Positions 21,306-31,135 of a stretch of DNA of 34,253 nucleotides are shown here, piece by piece. This DNA is from Neolecta irregularis DAH-3 (taxonomy: Eukaryota; Ascomycota; Neolectomycetes; Neolectales; Neolectaceae). A program made the position numbers and the translations under genes. The first letter of the stretch is position 1, and the number at the start of each line of letters is the position of its first letter. A model generated the notes under the pieces. It saw only the letters and a program-made list of their open reading frames with translations. It was not told the origin of the DNA and did not search any database. The stretch covers positions 403 through 34,655 of the forward strand of contig LXFE01003412.1 in assembly GCA_001929475.1 (NCBI GenBank), read 5' to 3'.

Positions 21306-22607
21306 ATGGGGAACAAAAGAAATAGCCGGGCGAGTACTGCTTATTCGTCTTTCCGGCGGAACCAACAAAACAAAAAATGTATTACGACGTCACCTTGTAC
21401 AATCAATTCTCGTCAGTCTGCGTGTGACAGCGATGACGAGCACGATGAGATATCAGGAGACGAGATGGATGTGGAATGCCCCAATTGTGGGGTGTTCTGC
21501 CGCTGCCGACAGTGTATGTTGCTGCAGAGTGAAAAATCCGAGCCCGATGATGAGGGAGAGACAGATACTGAGCGGGAGGAGGAGCGGTATCCTGGGCAGG
21601 AGGGAATGGATCAAATGTCTGATGGGAGCGAGTCAATTCGCAGTGTTGTTCGATTCCGGCCGCTGCAGAGCGACGAGAAGACAATTTTTGCAATTGAAAT
21701 TCCGTCCGCTGCGACAACTGACAACGACGGGGACGAAGACGGGCTTGATTTCGGCGACGATGTGTCAGAGGAAGATTTTTTCTTTGACGAGGATCTGATG
21801 ATTCCGCCGCTAGAAAGCACGGTTGAGGCTGAGGGACTAGCGCTGGAGGAGGTTGACCAGTACGAGCTGCTGTTTCATGCCGAGACTAGCGACTCGGACG
21901 ATGACGAACCCGACTCGGACGACGACGACGACGATGCGGACGATGATGAGTCAGCAGAAGACATTGTCGGATGGGACTGTTTCCTCACAGACTCGGACAG
22001 CGAAGACAGCGGATCAGGAGCGACCACGGACGACGAGCAGGCCACCGGCGCACCGCCACATGCACCGCCGCCCGGTGTGTGGCTGTGCTCGCCGCGCACG
22101 ATTGTTGGCTCAGCGGGCTGCGGGCGTGCACCGCCACTGCTTGCGAGCTGGGCGTGGCCGTGCGGGCGCGCCTACAGCCTGCTGGACGGCAGCTCCACCG
22201 TCTACGTTTACCCGCCACCACCGCCACCGCCATCGACGCCACACACATTGCCACATAACGCAAACCCCCGCACCGCCTCGCCTGACCTTGATCTCTTTTT
22301 TGAAATACCACCCGACTCGCTTTCTGCGTCCACTTGCCCCGAACACCGCGATCTGCGGCGCTGGGACAAAATCCCAATCAACGTATTCCGCACCCGCCAG
22401 CTGCCGTCGCCGTCTCCCCGCCGAGGCATCCTCAAACCCGCATCTGCAAAGCGCAGGAACAAAAAGATCACGCACCCCCGCAAGAAAAAGAGCCGTGTCG
22501 CAAAGCGCAGCGACCTCCTCGAGATCAAAAGCCCGCGCGATTTCAAAGGCGACACTACCGCCCTCGGCATCGAACTTGCTCCCCTCTTTGGCTCCTTTGA
22601 TGTATAA
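21306..22607 (+). CDS. Acidic, proline-containing probable nuclear protein
   Basis: This is a single-exon frame of 433 aa from ATG 21306. Near residue 58 is a compact Cys cluster, CPNCGVFCRCRQC, which might bind zinc. Residues about 70-240 are strongly acidic, with runs of Asp and Ser (SDSDDDEPDSDDDDDD). They end in the short motif IVGWDCFLTDSDSED, then TTDDEQ, which recalls Ifh1-type transcription co-activators; this is a weak inference. A GC-rich part with a run of prolines (YPPPPPPPS) follows. The C-terminus is basic (AKRRNKKITHPRKKKSRVAK), a likely nuclear localisation signal. The final line is SDLLEIKSPRDFKGDTTALG. GC content climbs in the second half, which also opens a 317-codon frame in another phase that I treat as a shadow. 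Confidence 0.65.
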   Translation: MGNKRNSRASTAYSSFRRNQQNKKCITTSPCTINSRQSACDSDDEHDEISGDEMDVECPNCGVFCRCRQCMLLQSEKSEPDDEGETDTEREEERYPGQEGMDQMSDGSESIRSVVRFRPLQSDEKTIFAIEIPSAATTDNDGDEDGLDFGDDVSEEDFFFDEDLMIPPLESTVEAEGLALEEVDQYELLFHAETSDSDDDEPDSDDDDDDADDDESAEDIVGWDCFLTDSDSEDSGSGATTDDEQATGAPPHAPPPGVWLCSPRTIVGSAGCGRAPPLLASWAWPCGRAYSLLDGSSTVYVYPPPPPPPSTPHTLPHNANPRTASPDLDLFFEIPPDSLSASTCPEHRDLRRWDKIPINVFRTRQLPSPSPRRGILKPASAKRRNKKITHPRKKKSRVAKRSDLLEIKSPRDFKGDTTALGIELAPLFGSFDV

Positions 22608-23153
22608 ATGGACATCCTTGTTTCTTCACTTTGACGGCCGGTTTGCTGGATATCACGGATCATATGTGTTATTTACTCCATATACTGTTCAGTCTTCATT
22701 TTCATCCTTTGCTTCATTCATGTCTGGTTGTTTTGTAAATTCAAAAAGTCGTCTATATTGCTGCAACTCGAGTATAGAGTATATATTTCATGTCACTGAT
22801 TCTTGACACGACGGCAGCAGATCCCTCTTCCTGTTTAAGTGGTCCAGAGATTTAGTATTACCTTGTGTAGATATATGGATATGCCACACTATATCCACTC
22901 AGCTTGCCCACACTTATTTCAGCATCAATAGGACGAACAGCTTCCCAGCCTTTTTAGACAATTACCGTATTCAGTCGTCAAAATGAAGGCTAAGACTCCT
23001 ACAGGTATCTTATGAAGGGAGGGACATACCTAATTTGTGGACACGATTATCCACCATCCTCCCACATTCGACCCCCAGAGCCTATAGCATTGCACATCAT
23101 CGATACTACTTGCCATTAGTTGGTTAGTGGCCAGAGCGGAGTACGACTATGAC
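22608..23153. other. Convergent intergenic region, nothing recognised
   Basis: AT-rich spacer between the acidic protein gene (+) and the small membrane ORF (-). No coding frame with a motif and no clear repeat was seen. Confidence 0.45.
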
Positions 23154-23423
23154 TCATCCATCAGATAGACATTCATCGCGCCTCAATCTATACGATCGTG
23201 TAGCGAAATATATTTCAGTCTTTTGAGGTCTCCGTGCAATTTCGCGAGTAGGTGCCATAATATTGAGGATTTCGCCCTGTGCGAACCTTGCGTAAGCGAC
23301 GACAACCATGAAGAGTAATAAAATCCCGAGGCATAGCCGCAAGACCTTGCCAGATTGCTTAGGTACAACGACGTGCGTGTTCTCGTAAACGGAGGGACCT
23401 TCAGAACTTGCGTAAAAGGCCAT
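23154..23423 (-). CDS. Small single-pass membrane protein, hypothetical
   Basis: From ATG 23423 the frame gives 89 aa. The N-terminal 28 residues (MAFYASSEGPSVYENTHVVV) are soluble. A hydrophobic helix, VLRLCLGILLLFMVVVAYARF, comes next, and the rest is a basic tail ending YRLRRDECLSDG. An upstream exon is possible: MLHIFNDPLDLSDLDCDC lies at about 23549-23490 and is followed by GTAAAG, which would splice at 23425 in frame. Family unknown. The clean helix and balanced tail make it more likely real than chance. Confidence 0.5.
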   Translation of the reverse strand: MAFYASSEGPSVYENTHVVVPKQSGKVLRLCLGILLLFMVVVAYARFAQGEILNIMAPTREIARRPQKTEIYFATRSYRLRRDECLSDG

Positions 23424-24128
23424 ACTTGCAATATGGAACAATCTGTTATTAGCTGAAAAGTCATATTCCCAAGGCAAAGAGCACTTTACCAGAAACAATC
23501 GCAGTCGAGATCCGATAAATCAAGTGGATCGTTGAATATATGAAGCATTCGACCGAGCGAATTGAAAGTGAAAAGAAATGAGCTGGGAGCGTCTATTATT
23601 TGACAAGACTACACTTTAGCGGGCAGCGCGATGACCCTTTTTGGAAAACAATTAATAGTTCCTTTGGTTGTTTTTGGCCAATCTATGCATTCATGAAATA
23701 GCTAATCACGCGGCCTTAACCGACGATCTCAAGCTAATGAATGTCACTGATTCGCTGCAGCTACCATTTAAATTCAACATTGATAGTCTCGCGAGCAGCA
23801 ATATACTCGCATATACCCTTCAATGAGAAGTAGTGGCAATTGTCCATATGAGGAATTGTATACTATGTTGTAATAGACAATAATTCATCTAAAAACAAGC
23901 CTATAGCAACTAGTTCCTGTGCCTAAAGGCTAGTATCATATATCATTTGAATATCTTTTAGAATATATCAATACTGAGATCAGTCTGGGAGTAATTGCCA
24001 CTCTATAATCTGCTACTACAAAGTATAGATAGTATCTCATATTACCAAAATAATATTGCGAAGTATTTCGAAATTTCCCGATCGCCGTAACGAGGATTCG
24101 GGTTAAGACTCAAAAGCTCTTTGTGCCA
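23424..24128. other. Divergent intergenic region, nothing recognised
   Basis: AT-rich gap between the small membrane ORF (-) and the methyltransferase (+). It may contain a first exon of the former at about 23549-23490. No repeat or other gene was recognised. Confidence 0.4.
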
Positions 24129-24797
24129 ATGACATTCCCTCCGCAAACCCTTTTACTTCCGATAACAGATCCCGAAGAAGATCTTTCTGTATTCTTTACA
24201 GTTCCTACATCATTAGGCTTTGTAGACTCAAAATCTCCTTCTCTCGAAATAGAAATCGGACGTCAAACGTACACCATCTATCAAGGCATTTCAGGATTAA
24301 TTTCGGGACAAACGGGACAGTTGGTCTGGCGATCCTCTATTCACTTTGCCAATTGGTTGTCGAAGCAAGACTGGTTCAAGCCGAAAAATGTCGTCGAGCT
24401 GGGCAGTGGAACGGGGTTGTTGGCATGTGTTTTAAGGGAAAAATGCAAGAGGTATATCGCCACTGATCAACGATCTTTACTCCGTTTATTACGAAAAAAC
24501 ACGGATGCTGAGGTTCTTGAACTTGACTGGACTCATCCTGTGAAACCATGCGAGATGGACTATATACTTGCATGTGATGTGGTGTATAACGAGAATCTAA
24601 TTGAGCCATTGGTTCAAACACTCGAGTTTTTGGCTTCGGTACAGACCATTGTGATAATTGCCGGCGAGCTTCGGAGTTTTGAGGTTGCTGTTCAGTTCTT
24701 GCAGGTTTGGAGACGCAGTTTTCATGTGTGGATAGTGGGAGACGATAGCTTGAACATCATAATCTGGATTGGGAAGAGAAAGAGTTCGCCTCGGTGA
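24129..24797 (+). CDS. METTL21/RKM5-like protein-lysine methyltransferase
   Basis: A seven-beta-strand SAM-dependent methyltransferase (methyltransferase family 16), 222 aa, in one exon. I chose ATG 24129 because the frame upstream offers only GTG. The SAM-binding region is VVELGSGTGLLACVL, preceded by GQTGQLVWRSSIHFANWL, which is the family lead-in. The diagnostic DxxY-type motif is ACDVVYNENLIEPL. The C-terminus, WIGKRKSS, is basic. RKM5 in yeast methylates ribosomal protein L1; other members act on Hsp70 or elongation factors, so the exact substrate here is open. The gene is convergent with NUR1. Confidence 0.8.
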   Translation: MTFPPQTLLLPITDPEEDLSVFFTVPTSLGFVDSKSPSLEIEIGRQTYTIYQGISGLISGQTGQLVWRSSIHFANWLSKQDWFKPKNVVELGSGTGLLACVLREKCKRYIATDQRSLLRLLRKNTDAEVLELDWTHPVKPCEMDYILACDVVYNENLIEPLVQTLEFLASVQTIVIIAGELRSFEVAVQFLQVWRRSFHVWIVGDDSLNIIIWIGKRKSSPR

Positions 24798-24975
24798 TTG
24801 TGATTTTTGAATGATCTGGTGGGCTTGAATATGCCCGTATTAGATAAATTTTTTCATTTGATTTCCTGATATCCAAAACATACAAGCATGCCCAAATTAT
24901 TTGTACCCTTCAATGAATTTAGTTCAGACTTCGTAAATGCATTCGATTAATCAGTTCTATGCTGCATATTCAGTC

Positions 24976-26115
24976 TCATCCATGGAAACTCCTGCTTTTC
25001 GCTAAGGGGCTAGGAGCATACACCTCACTCCAAATATTCTTTTTAACTGGGACAAGATTCTCTGGTCTTGAAGCCGTATATCCTGCCGGTCGAAGCTTAA
25101 CAGGACTCTTGATAGGACTATTACTACTTGCGGTCAAAGGTCTCCGGCTGTTATCCCATTCACGGTTCGCTCTGATTGGACTTTCTGTATTTCGACGAAG
25201 TGGCGTATGAATAATTTTCGTACCAGGACGAGGGAGAGATGGTGAACTTACGCTGATTGAACCGTCTGTTGAGATTCCCACGTCGCGTTTTGCCACTGAA
25301 AGGCGAGGTGAAACAAATTTTGAATTATATTCCCGGAACGCTTCTGATGCGATGAGTGATTTGTCTTTTAGTTTGGTGTCGTAGAGATAAGTCAATGTTA
25401 AAAGCTGAATAGGTTAGACACGATGGAATGGCAAGATGACCATTGCCGAAAGCAGAGCGTTTTGAAATAAGGAAAACGTCACAGTATGCGACCATATGTT
25501 GAGCACGTGGATTGGCGAGAAAGAACTGGGTGTTAATATAATCTAGTGTAGATGATTGTACCAAAAAATAGCAATTGAAAACATTTCTGGATCCCAGATT
25601 TTTACTTCCCATACAACTTCTCCGTTAGGCGTCTGTCTCCCTCTATACACGTCAGAGTTATCATGAGATTTCTCGTGACATACGCCAAGTCCCGTAAAAA
25701 TTGGCCTGGTGAGTTGTCCACATTCACCAATTTTGCATTGGGAGTAGTAGGTTCTTCCTAGTTCTTAACGGTTTGACTCCAATTTCTAAAAGATATCTAC
25801 CTCTTTTTCAAAAAGACGATATGTGCGCGATTTACTATACGCACAAACACAATTGACCAAACAAAGTCCAGCCAGAAACCATGAAACGGTCTGCATAGAC
25901 CCCTTATGCCACCCAGATCTATCCCTAAAGATCTCGTCGCTTCGATTATTTGTATTATAGCGGGCCCAGAAGAGAAGTAGATTGCAAAGACCGCCAATAA
26001 AGTAAATGTATGATAGAGGAATATCAATGTCGAGCTCATTTAGAGAGAGGAGAAGGTCGAGTGGGTAGGAAGTTAGGCGGTTATAGAGCGAAGTTTTGCG
26101 TATTACGGGTGGCAT
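24976..26115 (-). CDS. NUR1: Nuclear rim protein Nur1
   Basis: Nur1 is an inner-nuclear-membrane protein that, with Lem2/Heh1, tethers rDNA and heterochromatin at the nuclear rim. Exons: 26115-25801, 25757-25684, 25642-25562, 25525-25441, 25404-24976, giving 327 aa. The order fits the family. A basic N-terminus MPPVIRKTSLYNRL leads into two membrane segments around IYFIGGLCNLLLFW and TVSWFLAGLCLVNCV. YRLFEKEEEPTTPNAKLVNV then corresponds to the usual YRLFE-TPPxTPxxRRVRV. It continues with VVWEVKIWDPEMF, FCSFSPIHVLNIW, and finally a helix and KFVSPRLSVAKRDVG. The C-terminal tail is Ser/Pro/basic. An apparent TAG after NHLH disappears when the 36 bp intron 25526-25561 is removed, and that restores FCSFSPIHV. 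Start ATG is at 26115; an upstream extension exists but is not family-like. Confidence 0.88.
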
Positions 26116-26872
26116 GGTCAGTATACTTGAGCGCTTTGAAGTTTGAGATAGCCTCTGAGCGCTCAGGCAGGGTGGCGAGTGCAGTTTTAATCCCGGGAAC
26201 CTAAACAACCCAGCAGACCTGAGTTGTTTTCCAAGGTATTTGCCTTTATTTATACATCCTTTCTGTACAGCTGCTGCAAAGGTCCACTATCTTGCGCAAA
26301 CATGGCAACCTGTCAATCCAATAGTAGCCCAAGCATGATTCGCTCTTTCCTCCACCTTTCCTCAATATTCCGCCTCTCCAATGCCACTCCGCCATTCCGC
26401 CTCACTCTCACTCAGTTCGTTGTTTTTGCCTTTCTACATAAATCTTCTTAGTCAACATCCCACATACTTGCTCTATTGTCTCTACCGGAACTTCAGCAAG
26501 ATGCAGGCACGGCTGGTCATGATCAATCTCTGCCCCTAATTATTTGTCACAGGACAATAGTTTGTGAGATGTGTCGATTCTTCAAGTCCATATATTGATT
26601 ATTCAACGAAAGCATTTCAGCAATATCAACTTCTGATCCATATCAACTTTGCCACTTCGAGGCGTGCCATAACGTACTTTTAGTCGCCTCAGTTTGTGTT
26701 CTGTTTAATCCAACCTACCATGAATTGCGCGATAATGCGTTGTTGTTAATACACATTCCTAACGCGTGACTGAAATCAGGAGGTCAAGCCACAATAATGA
26801 TATGTGATAACAGGGTGGATTACTCCAACACAAGTCGCCCCTGAATTTAACCCTTCCGCCTTAAACACCACT
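26116..26872. other. Divergent promoter region, no gene
   Basis: This gap separates NUR1 (-) from the leucine aminopeptidase (+). A + frame at 26224-26451 shows a hydrophobic start but no family match. Nothing else stands out. Confidence 0.45.
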
Positions 26873-28181
26873 ATGCTATTAATTCAGGCCCTTTCAGTTT
26901 TACCCACCCTTTTGACTATCTCTGCATTGCCTCAGCACCAAAAGGCCTTTGAAATTAAACATGAACTCCGGCTTATTCAAACTTCAGACTCGGCACCCCC
27001 TCAGTGGGTGCCGGAGGACGAGATCGTCAAGATGCAAACGAAAGGAATAAAGTTCATGGATATCACGGAATTCCCTGATCTCGGAAAAATCAATTCCAAA
27101 AGATACACTATTGCGAAGACCAAATTTCCTGAGCATCTGAATTACCAGAAGGAAGTCAATACAGCCATCGCAAATATATCAACAGAGTATATGGAAGAAA
27201 ACCTCAGAGCTTTCATTGGCTTTAATACTCGGTACTATAAAGTATATCTTGTGCACCTAATTCCACTAACGCTATCAGAGCTCCACTGGTCAACAATCTG
27301 GAGAATGGCTCTTCGAATTAGTCAAAGCAACATGCATAGGCAATCCAAATATCAGCGTTACTCAGTTCCATCATTCATGGAGACAGCATAGCATCATTGC
27401 CAAAATACCTGGCTCTAAGTCAGAGAGCATCGTGATTGTCGGTGCTCATCAGGACTCGGCAAATCTCTTTTTTCCGGGGCATAAGGCTGCCCCTGGGGCT
27501 GATGATGATGCTTCTGGAACCGTCACTATCCTTGAAGCGTTAAGGGCACTTGTCAGTGTCGGATTCCAGCCAGAAAAGACGGTTGAGTTTCATTGGTATT
27601 CAGCAGAAGAAGCCGGACTGTTAGGATCTCAGGCTGTATTTTCCAAATACGAGAGGAAAAATAAGGATGTTGTTGCATTCTTGGTGCGTGCTCTTATATT
27701 TTTTGCTTACGTCGAAAGCAACAAGACATGACTGGCTACATTCAAAAGACTCTTGAGAGTGGGAAATCAGAATCAGTTGGCGTTATCACTGACTTTGTTC
27801 ACAAAGGGCTGACGTAAATGCGGACATATATGACGAACTGTTAACAAAATAGCGATTTTATCAAGACCATCATTACGGAATACTGTATGGTCCCCTTCGT
27901 GGAAACTAAGTGTGGATATGCATGTAGTGATCATGCTAGGTAATCGGGATATTTTACTAAACTCTAACAAGATAGTGCTTCGAAAGCCGGGTATCCATCA
28001 GCGTTTGTCATCGAATCGGATTTCAAGGATTCAAATCCTAATATTCATACGATTGGAGATACCATTGATAAACTTAGTTTTGATCATATGAAAGAGCATA
28101 CTAAATTGTAATTACTGATCTCCAAGATATTTTTGACCGCTTAGGACGATCGGATTCGTTGTTGAGTTAAGTCACATTTAG
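26873..28181 (+). CDS. LAP1: Secreted M28 leucine aminopeptidase
   Basis: An extracellular di-zinc metallopeptidase that removes N-terminal residues, preferably Leu. Exons: 26873-27241, 27279-27683, 27719-27813, 27853-27939, 27976-28107, 28145-28181, giving 374 aa. I chose ATG 26873 because [20 protein letters not shown] is a signal peptide; the frame extends upstream but that adds nothing useful. Zinc and catalytic positions are visible: IVGAHQDS (His), GADDDASG (bridging Asp), [10 protein letters not shown] (catalytic Glu and metal Glu), QDMTGY (Asp), and NIHTIGDT (His). The family signature [16 protein letters not shown] and the C-terminal GFVVEL are intact. All five introns are 35-39 bp. 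A propeptide probably covers about residues 20-80. The gene looks functional. Confidence 0.93.
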
Positions 28182-28880
28182 GGATTAACCTTCGGCTCTG
28201 GATTTATTGTGGTTTTGTGGCGGTTATTGCAGAGGTAATGTAAGTATGAAGCCATATATAGGGTGATTCTTGATGAATACATGGTTTCAAAGTATTGTGC
28301 TGTACTTATAGAGTGATCGTGTGCTTTTTGAATCAGTGAACTGGAGAAGATCTGTGTCAACATAGATCTAGACCTCCACGATCAATACCTACCGATTTGA
28401 ATAACATTTTCTTAGATAAACAGCAATATATCCATTTCTAATCCGACAAATGAGGCAATTATTAAAGTTTCGCTAATAAGCTTTGGAATGTGCATATTGC
28501 AGGTTTTTCCCGATAACGGCCCGGCTCCTAGACAGTTGACTCAATTCTTTGGATTAGAGAATATATCTGGGCTTCGAAATAAGTGGTGTTCAAAACATTT
28601 GAGGGTAACTGCGAAAATGATAACTGGCAATAAGAGACGAAACCAAAAATAAGAGAACATGGGGATTCTTTTTTGCATATACTCCTGAATCTAATTATTG
28701 GGCGCAGAATAATCCCTTTATGGACAATCTTCATTAATCGGGCTGTAAAAATATTTCCCCAAATTAAACATACAACTGCACCTCGCAACACTGGAACACA
28801 ACAAATTCTTTCATCGCATATCTGAACGCTGTGCTCGAACAACGGATCTTGCAAACCGTACTTGACAACATAAGATTCCT
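28182..28880. other. AT-rich intergenic region, nothing recognised
   Basis: Spacer between two + strand genes. A minus frame at 28528-28854 has no start context or motif. It should hold the aminopeptidase terminator and the promoter of the PPR-like gene. Confidence 0.45.
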
Positions 28881-30716
28881 ATGTCGTACCTACGCAATGA
28901 ATCTATGCTATTCTGCTGCCGGATCTCAGCCCGCCTTGCAAGAGACCCGACCATTCCCCAATTTCGATATCGGCCATATACAACGAAACAGGAATCGACG
29001 GCGCTAGTAGTCGTGCCGAACCAAGTTCTTACCCAAAGGACACCATCATTTCTTCTTTCAAAGTATAGGTATTTTCGCAAAGAGAAAATTGTCTTTACAA
29101 CGGAAGAATGGGACGAGTATCTTACGCTGTTTCTACATTCAGCGTCTCCATTAGGCAGTTTCCACGAAATTTTGAATGATGCGCTAAAGCAGGACAATCA
29201 TGATCTGCTTTGGTGGTTACTCGTCTCAAACCGATCTGAGGACGCTTATGCTATCTTTAATCGAATTTTTCAGCAGGCATTCCGTCCATTCGCGCTGAGG
29301 ACGGGAATAATATATATTGGAAAGTTAGCGGAAAAAGGAGATTATCCCAGAGTATTTCGTTTATTTCGTTTGTTCTCCATTCCACGTCTGATATCGAATC
29401 GATTTGTGTCCCAGCATTCTTTCACTTCCCTTTTGGATGGTCTCGACAAGTTAATTGCGACAGAACCAAAGCATGCGGTCGAACAATTGTTGCAGATATT
29501 GTTGATTCTGGGTGTAAAGGAGGATCTTGTCGAAAATGGACTTCTCATGATTAGAAAGTCAGTTGACCAGGGCTATCACTACCCTTCACACTTTATTAAT
29601 AGATTAATCGACGCAGTCTTGCATTCCAAACTTCCCATGGACAAACAAATCGATTACCTAGTGAAAATAACGTACTTTCATGAGCTACATTTGTCACCAA
29701 CGACAGTCGATTCACTCTGTCGGAATCTTGCGTTGGACGGGTCTCTTAGATTGAAGAATCTTGCGTATAACCACCTGCAGAAGCATAATATTATCATGCC
29801 GATATCGTTCCTTGTCGACCTCATCAACCTGAATTGCCAATGCATGAACTCAACGACTGCCTGGAGGATATACGATCGCCTGTCTCACTCACCCAGTCCC
29901 TCTGTTACCGTAAAACTAATCCGAGCTCTTAGTGAGCAAAACAATCTTAAGGATGTCGACATTCTCTTCTCCAAACACGTCACAAAGCTCGATTTGAATG
30001 ATCGCCATAACCAACCAATCGTACATGAAATATTGGAACACGCAACAAGACATAAAGATATTGATCTCGCCTCTCAGGTGGTAAAATATCTTATTAAACC
30101 GTTCTCGCGTGAAGTATACACGCTTCTCTTAGCTCTTCAACTTTCTGTTGGAAAAACGGATGATTCAGTCAATATCTTGAGTCAAATGCGTGAAAATGGG
30201 GTTCAACCGAGCCGTCGCGATCGCAACATCATTCTCAAATCCTTACTAAAGGAAAATCCTGAAAAAGGATTTGCGATGGCTCAAGAGATGTCGGGGATAT
30301 TGACATATGGGGGTTGGTGCTCTATACTCAACACTGCATCAGAGATACAACGCCAAGATATTGTAGATTGGGCAATCAGTCATCTGGGCGGTCGGGAAAC
30401 AATGACTATCACGGCGTTCAACATTCTTCTTAAACCTCTCTCCTTTGAAGCAGCGCGGAGTCAGACTTGGAAACGGTGTGGAAAAATTAACTACATTACT
30501 CTTAGAATACTCCTTCATAAAGCCAAGAGTGAGAATAATGTTCCGGGAGTTTTGTGGACTGTCAACGAGATGAAACGATATGGTTGGAGGCCTTCTGGCG
30601 GTGAAGCCATTGAGTGGGTGAAGGAACGCGCTCAACAATGGAATGATAATTTTGAGAAAGCCTCCCAGAATAAGAAAAAGAAACTGGCTCCTGGGTTATG
30701 GATCTACGATTTGTAA
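28881..30716 (+). CDS. Mitochondrial PPR-like protein
   Basis: Single-exon frame, 611 aa, from ATG 28881. The N-terminus (RISARLARDPTIPQFRYRPYT) is Arg-rich, lacks acids and looks like a mitochondrial targeting sequence. The rest is a chain of helical pairs. The clearest pentatricopeptide-like unit is SREVYTLLLALQLSVGKTDD followed by SVNILSQMRENGVQPSRRDR; another is VLWTVNEMKRYGWRPSGGEA near the end. Other units are degenerate. The family usually acts on mitochondrial RNA stability or translation. I cannot name the target. The C-terminus ends KKKLAPGLWIYDL. No intron is needed. Confidence 0.75.
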   Translation: MSYLRNESMLFCCRISARLARDPTIPQFRYRPYTTKQESTALVVVPNQVLTQRTPSFLLSKYRYFRKEKIVFTTEEWDEYLTLFLHSASPLGSFHEILNDALKQDNHDLLWWLLVSNRSEDAYAIFNRIFQQAFRPFALRTGIIYIGKLAEKGDYPRVFRLFRLFSIPRLISNRFVSQHSFTSLLDGLDKLIATEPKHAVEQLLQILLILGVKEDLVENGLLMIRKSVDQGYHYPSHFINRLIDAVLHSKLPMDKQIDYLVKITYFHELHLSPTTVDSLCRNLALDGSLRLKNLAYNHLQKHNIIMPISFLVDLINLNCQCMNSTTAWRIYDRLSHSPSPSVTVKLIRALSEQNNLKDVDILFSKHVTKLDLNDRHNQPIVHEILEHATRHKDIDLASQVVKYLIKPFSREVYTLLLALQLSVGKTDDSVNILSQMRENGVQPSRRDRNIILKSLLKENPEKGFAMAQEMSGILTYGGWCSILNTASEIQRQDIVDWAISHLGGRETMTITAFNILLKPLSFEAARSQTWKRCGKINYITLRILLHKAKSENNVPGVLWTVNEMKRYGWRPSGGEAIEWVKERAQQWNDNFEKASQNKKKKLAPGLWIYDL

Positions 30717-31135
30717 GGTGGGGCCACGCGAAAGCTGGTCACACCAGGAAATGGTGGCCAGCCTGAACGGTCGGATGGATCCAATAGATACACTCGCCCT
30801 ATGGAGGCTTCGGTCACCACTGGTTAGCAGTGCTGAAGTTGCCACCACAGATGTGTACATACTTTTATCTACAACTGGTTAGTAGTGCTGTATTACTGAG
30901 TCCGAGGACTTGGCACACAGTCCTTGACGACAGACTGCTAACCTCTCATGACTGAACTTGTATATAATAAACACCTTTCTGGGACACCTAGATCCTTTAA
31001 ATACTGTTCAGTTTCATAGAACTTTTCTTTACAAAGTAATCTTCATGTATCTCGCCTGGAAATAGCTTTCTGGTGGAGAGCAATGTTCTTCCGTCCTTGC
31101 ATTTGACTTTCCCCTCGCCTCAAGTTTTCAGCTCA
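30717..31135. repeat. LTR-like or repeat-derived spacer
   Basis: Between the PPR-like gene and ALG7 are two near-identical 16-mers, CTGGTTAG(C/T)AGTGCTG, at 30820-30835 and 30875-30890. Their inverted core CTGCTAACC is at 30935-30943. Further along is TATATAATAAACA at about 30960, reminiscent of LTR promoter-terminator sequence. I could not define TG..CA ends or a target-site duplication, so this is only a possible solo-LTR remnant. Confidence 0.3.

Noticed and set aside
21853-22806. 317-codon + strand frame, Thr/Arg/His rich
   Set aside because: It is a shifted-frame shadow of the acidic protein gene, caused by GC-rich sequence; its composition is low-complexity and start context is poor.
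25545-25550. Apparent in-frame TAG making NUR1 a pseudogene
   Set aside because: It lies inside a 36 bp intron (25526-25561) with a good ATTAAC branch site; removal restores FCSFSPIHV.
25786-26115. N-terminal NUR1 exon read as a separate KEI1/DUF1753-like membrane protein
   Set aside because: The frame ends at an intron donor (GAG|GTAGAT). Splicing continues into EEPTTPNAKLVNV and the WDP, FSP and KRDVG motifs of Nur1, so it is one gene.
26804-26872. Upstream extension of the leucine aminopeptidase
   Set aside because: The added 23 residues come before a perfect signal peptide at ATG 26873 and the family begins there.
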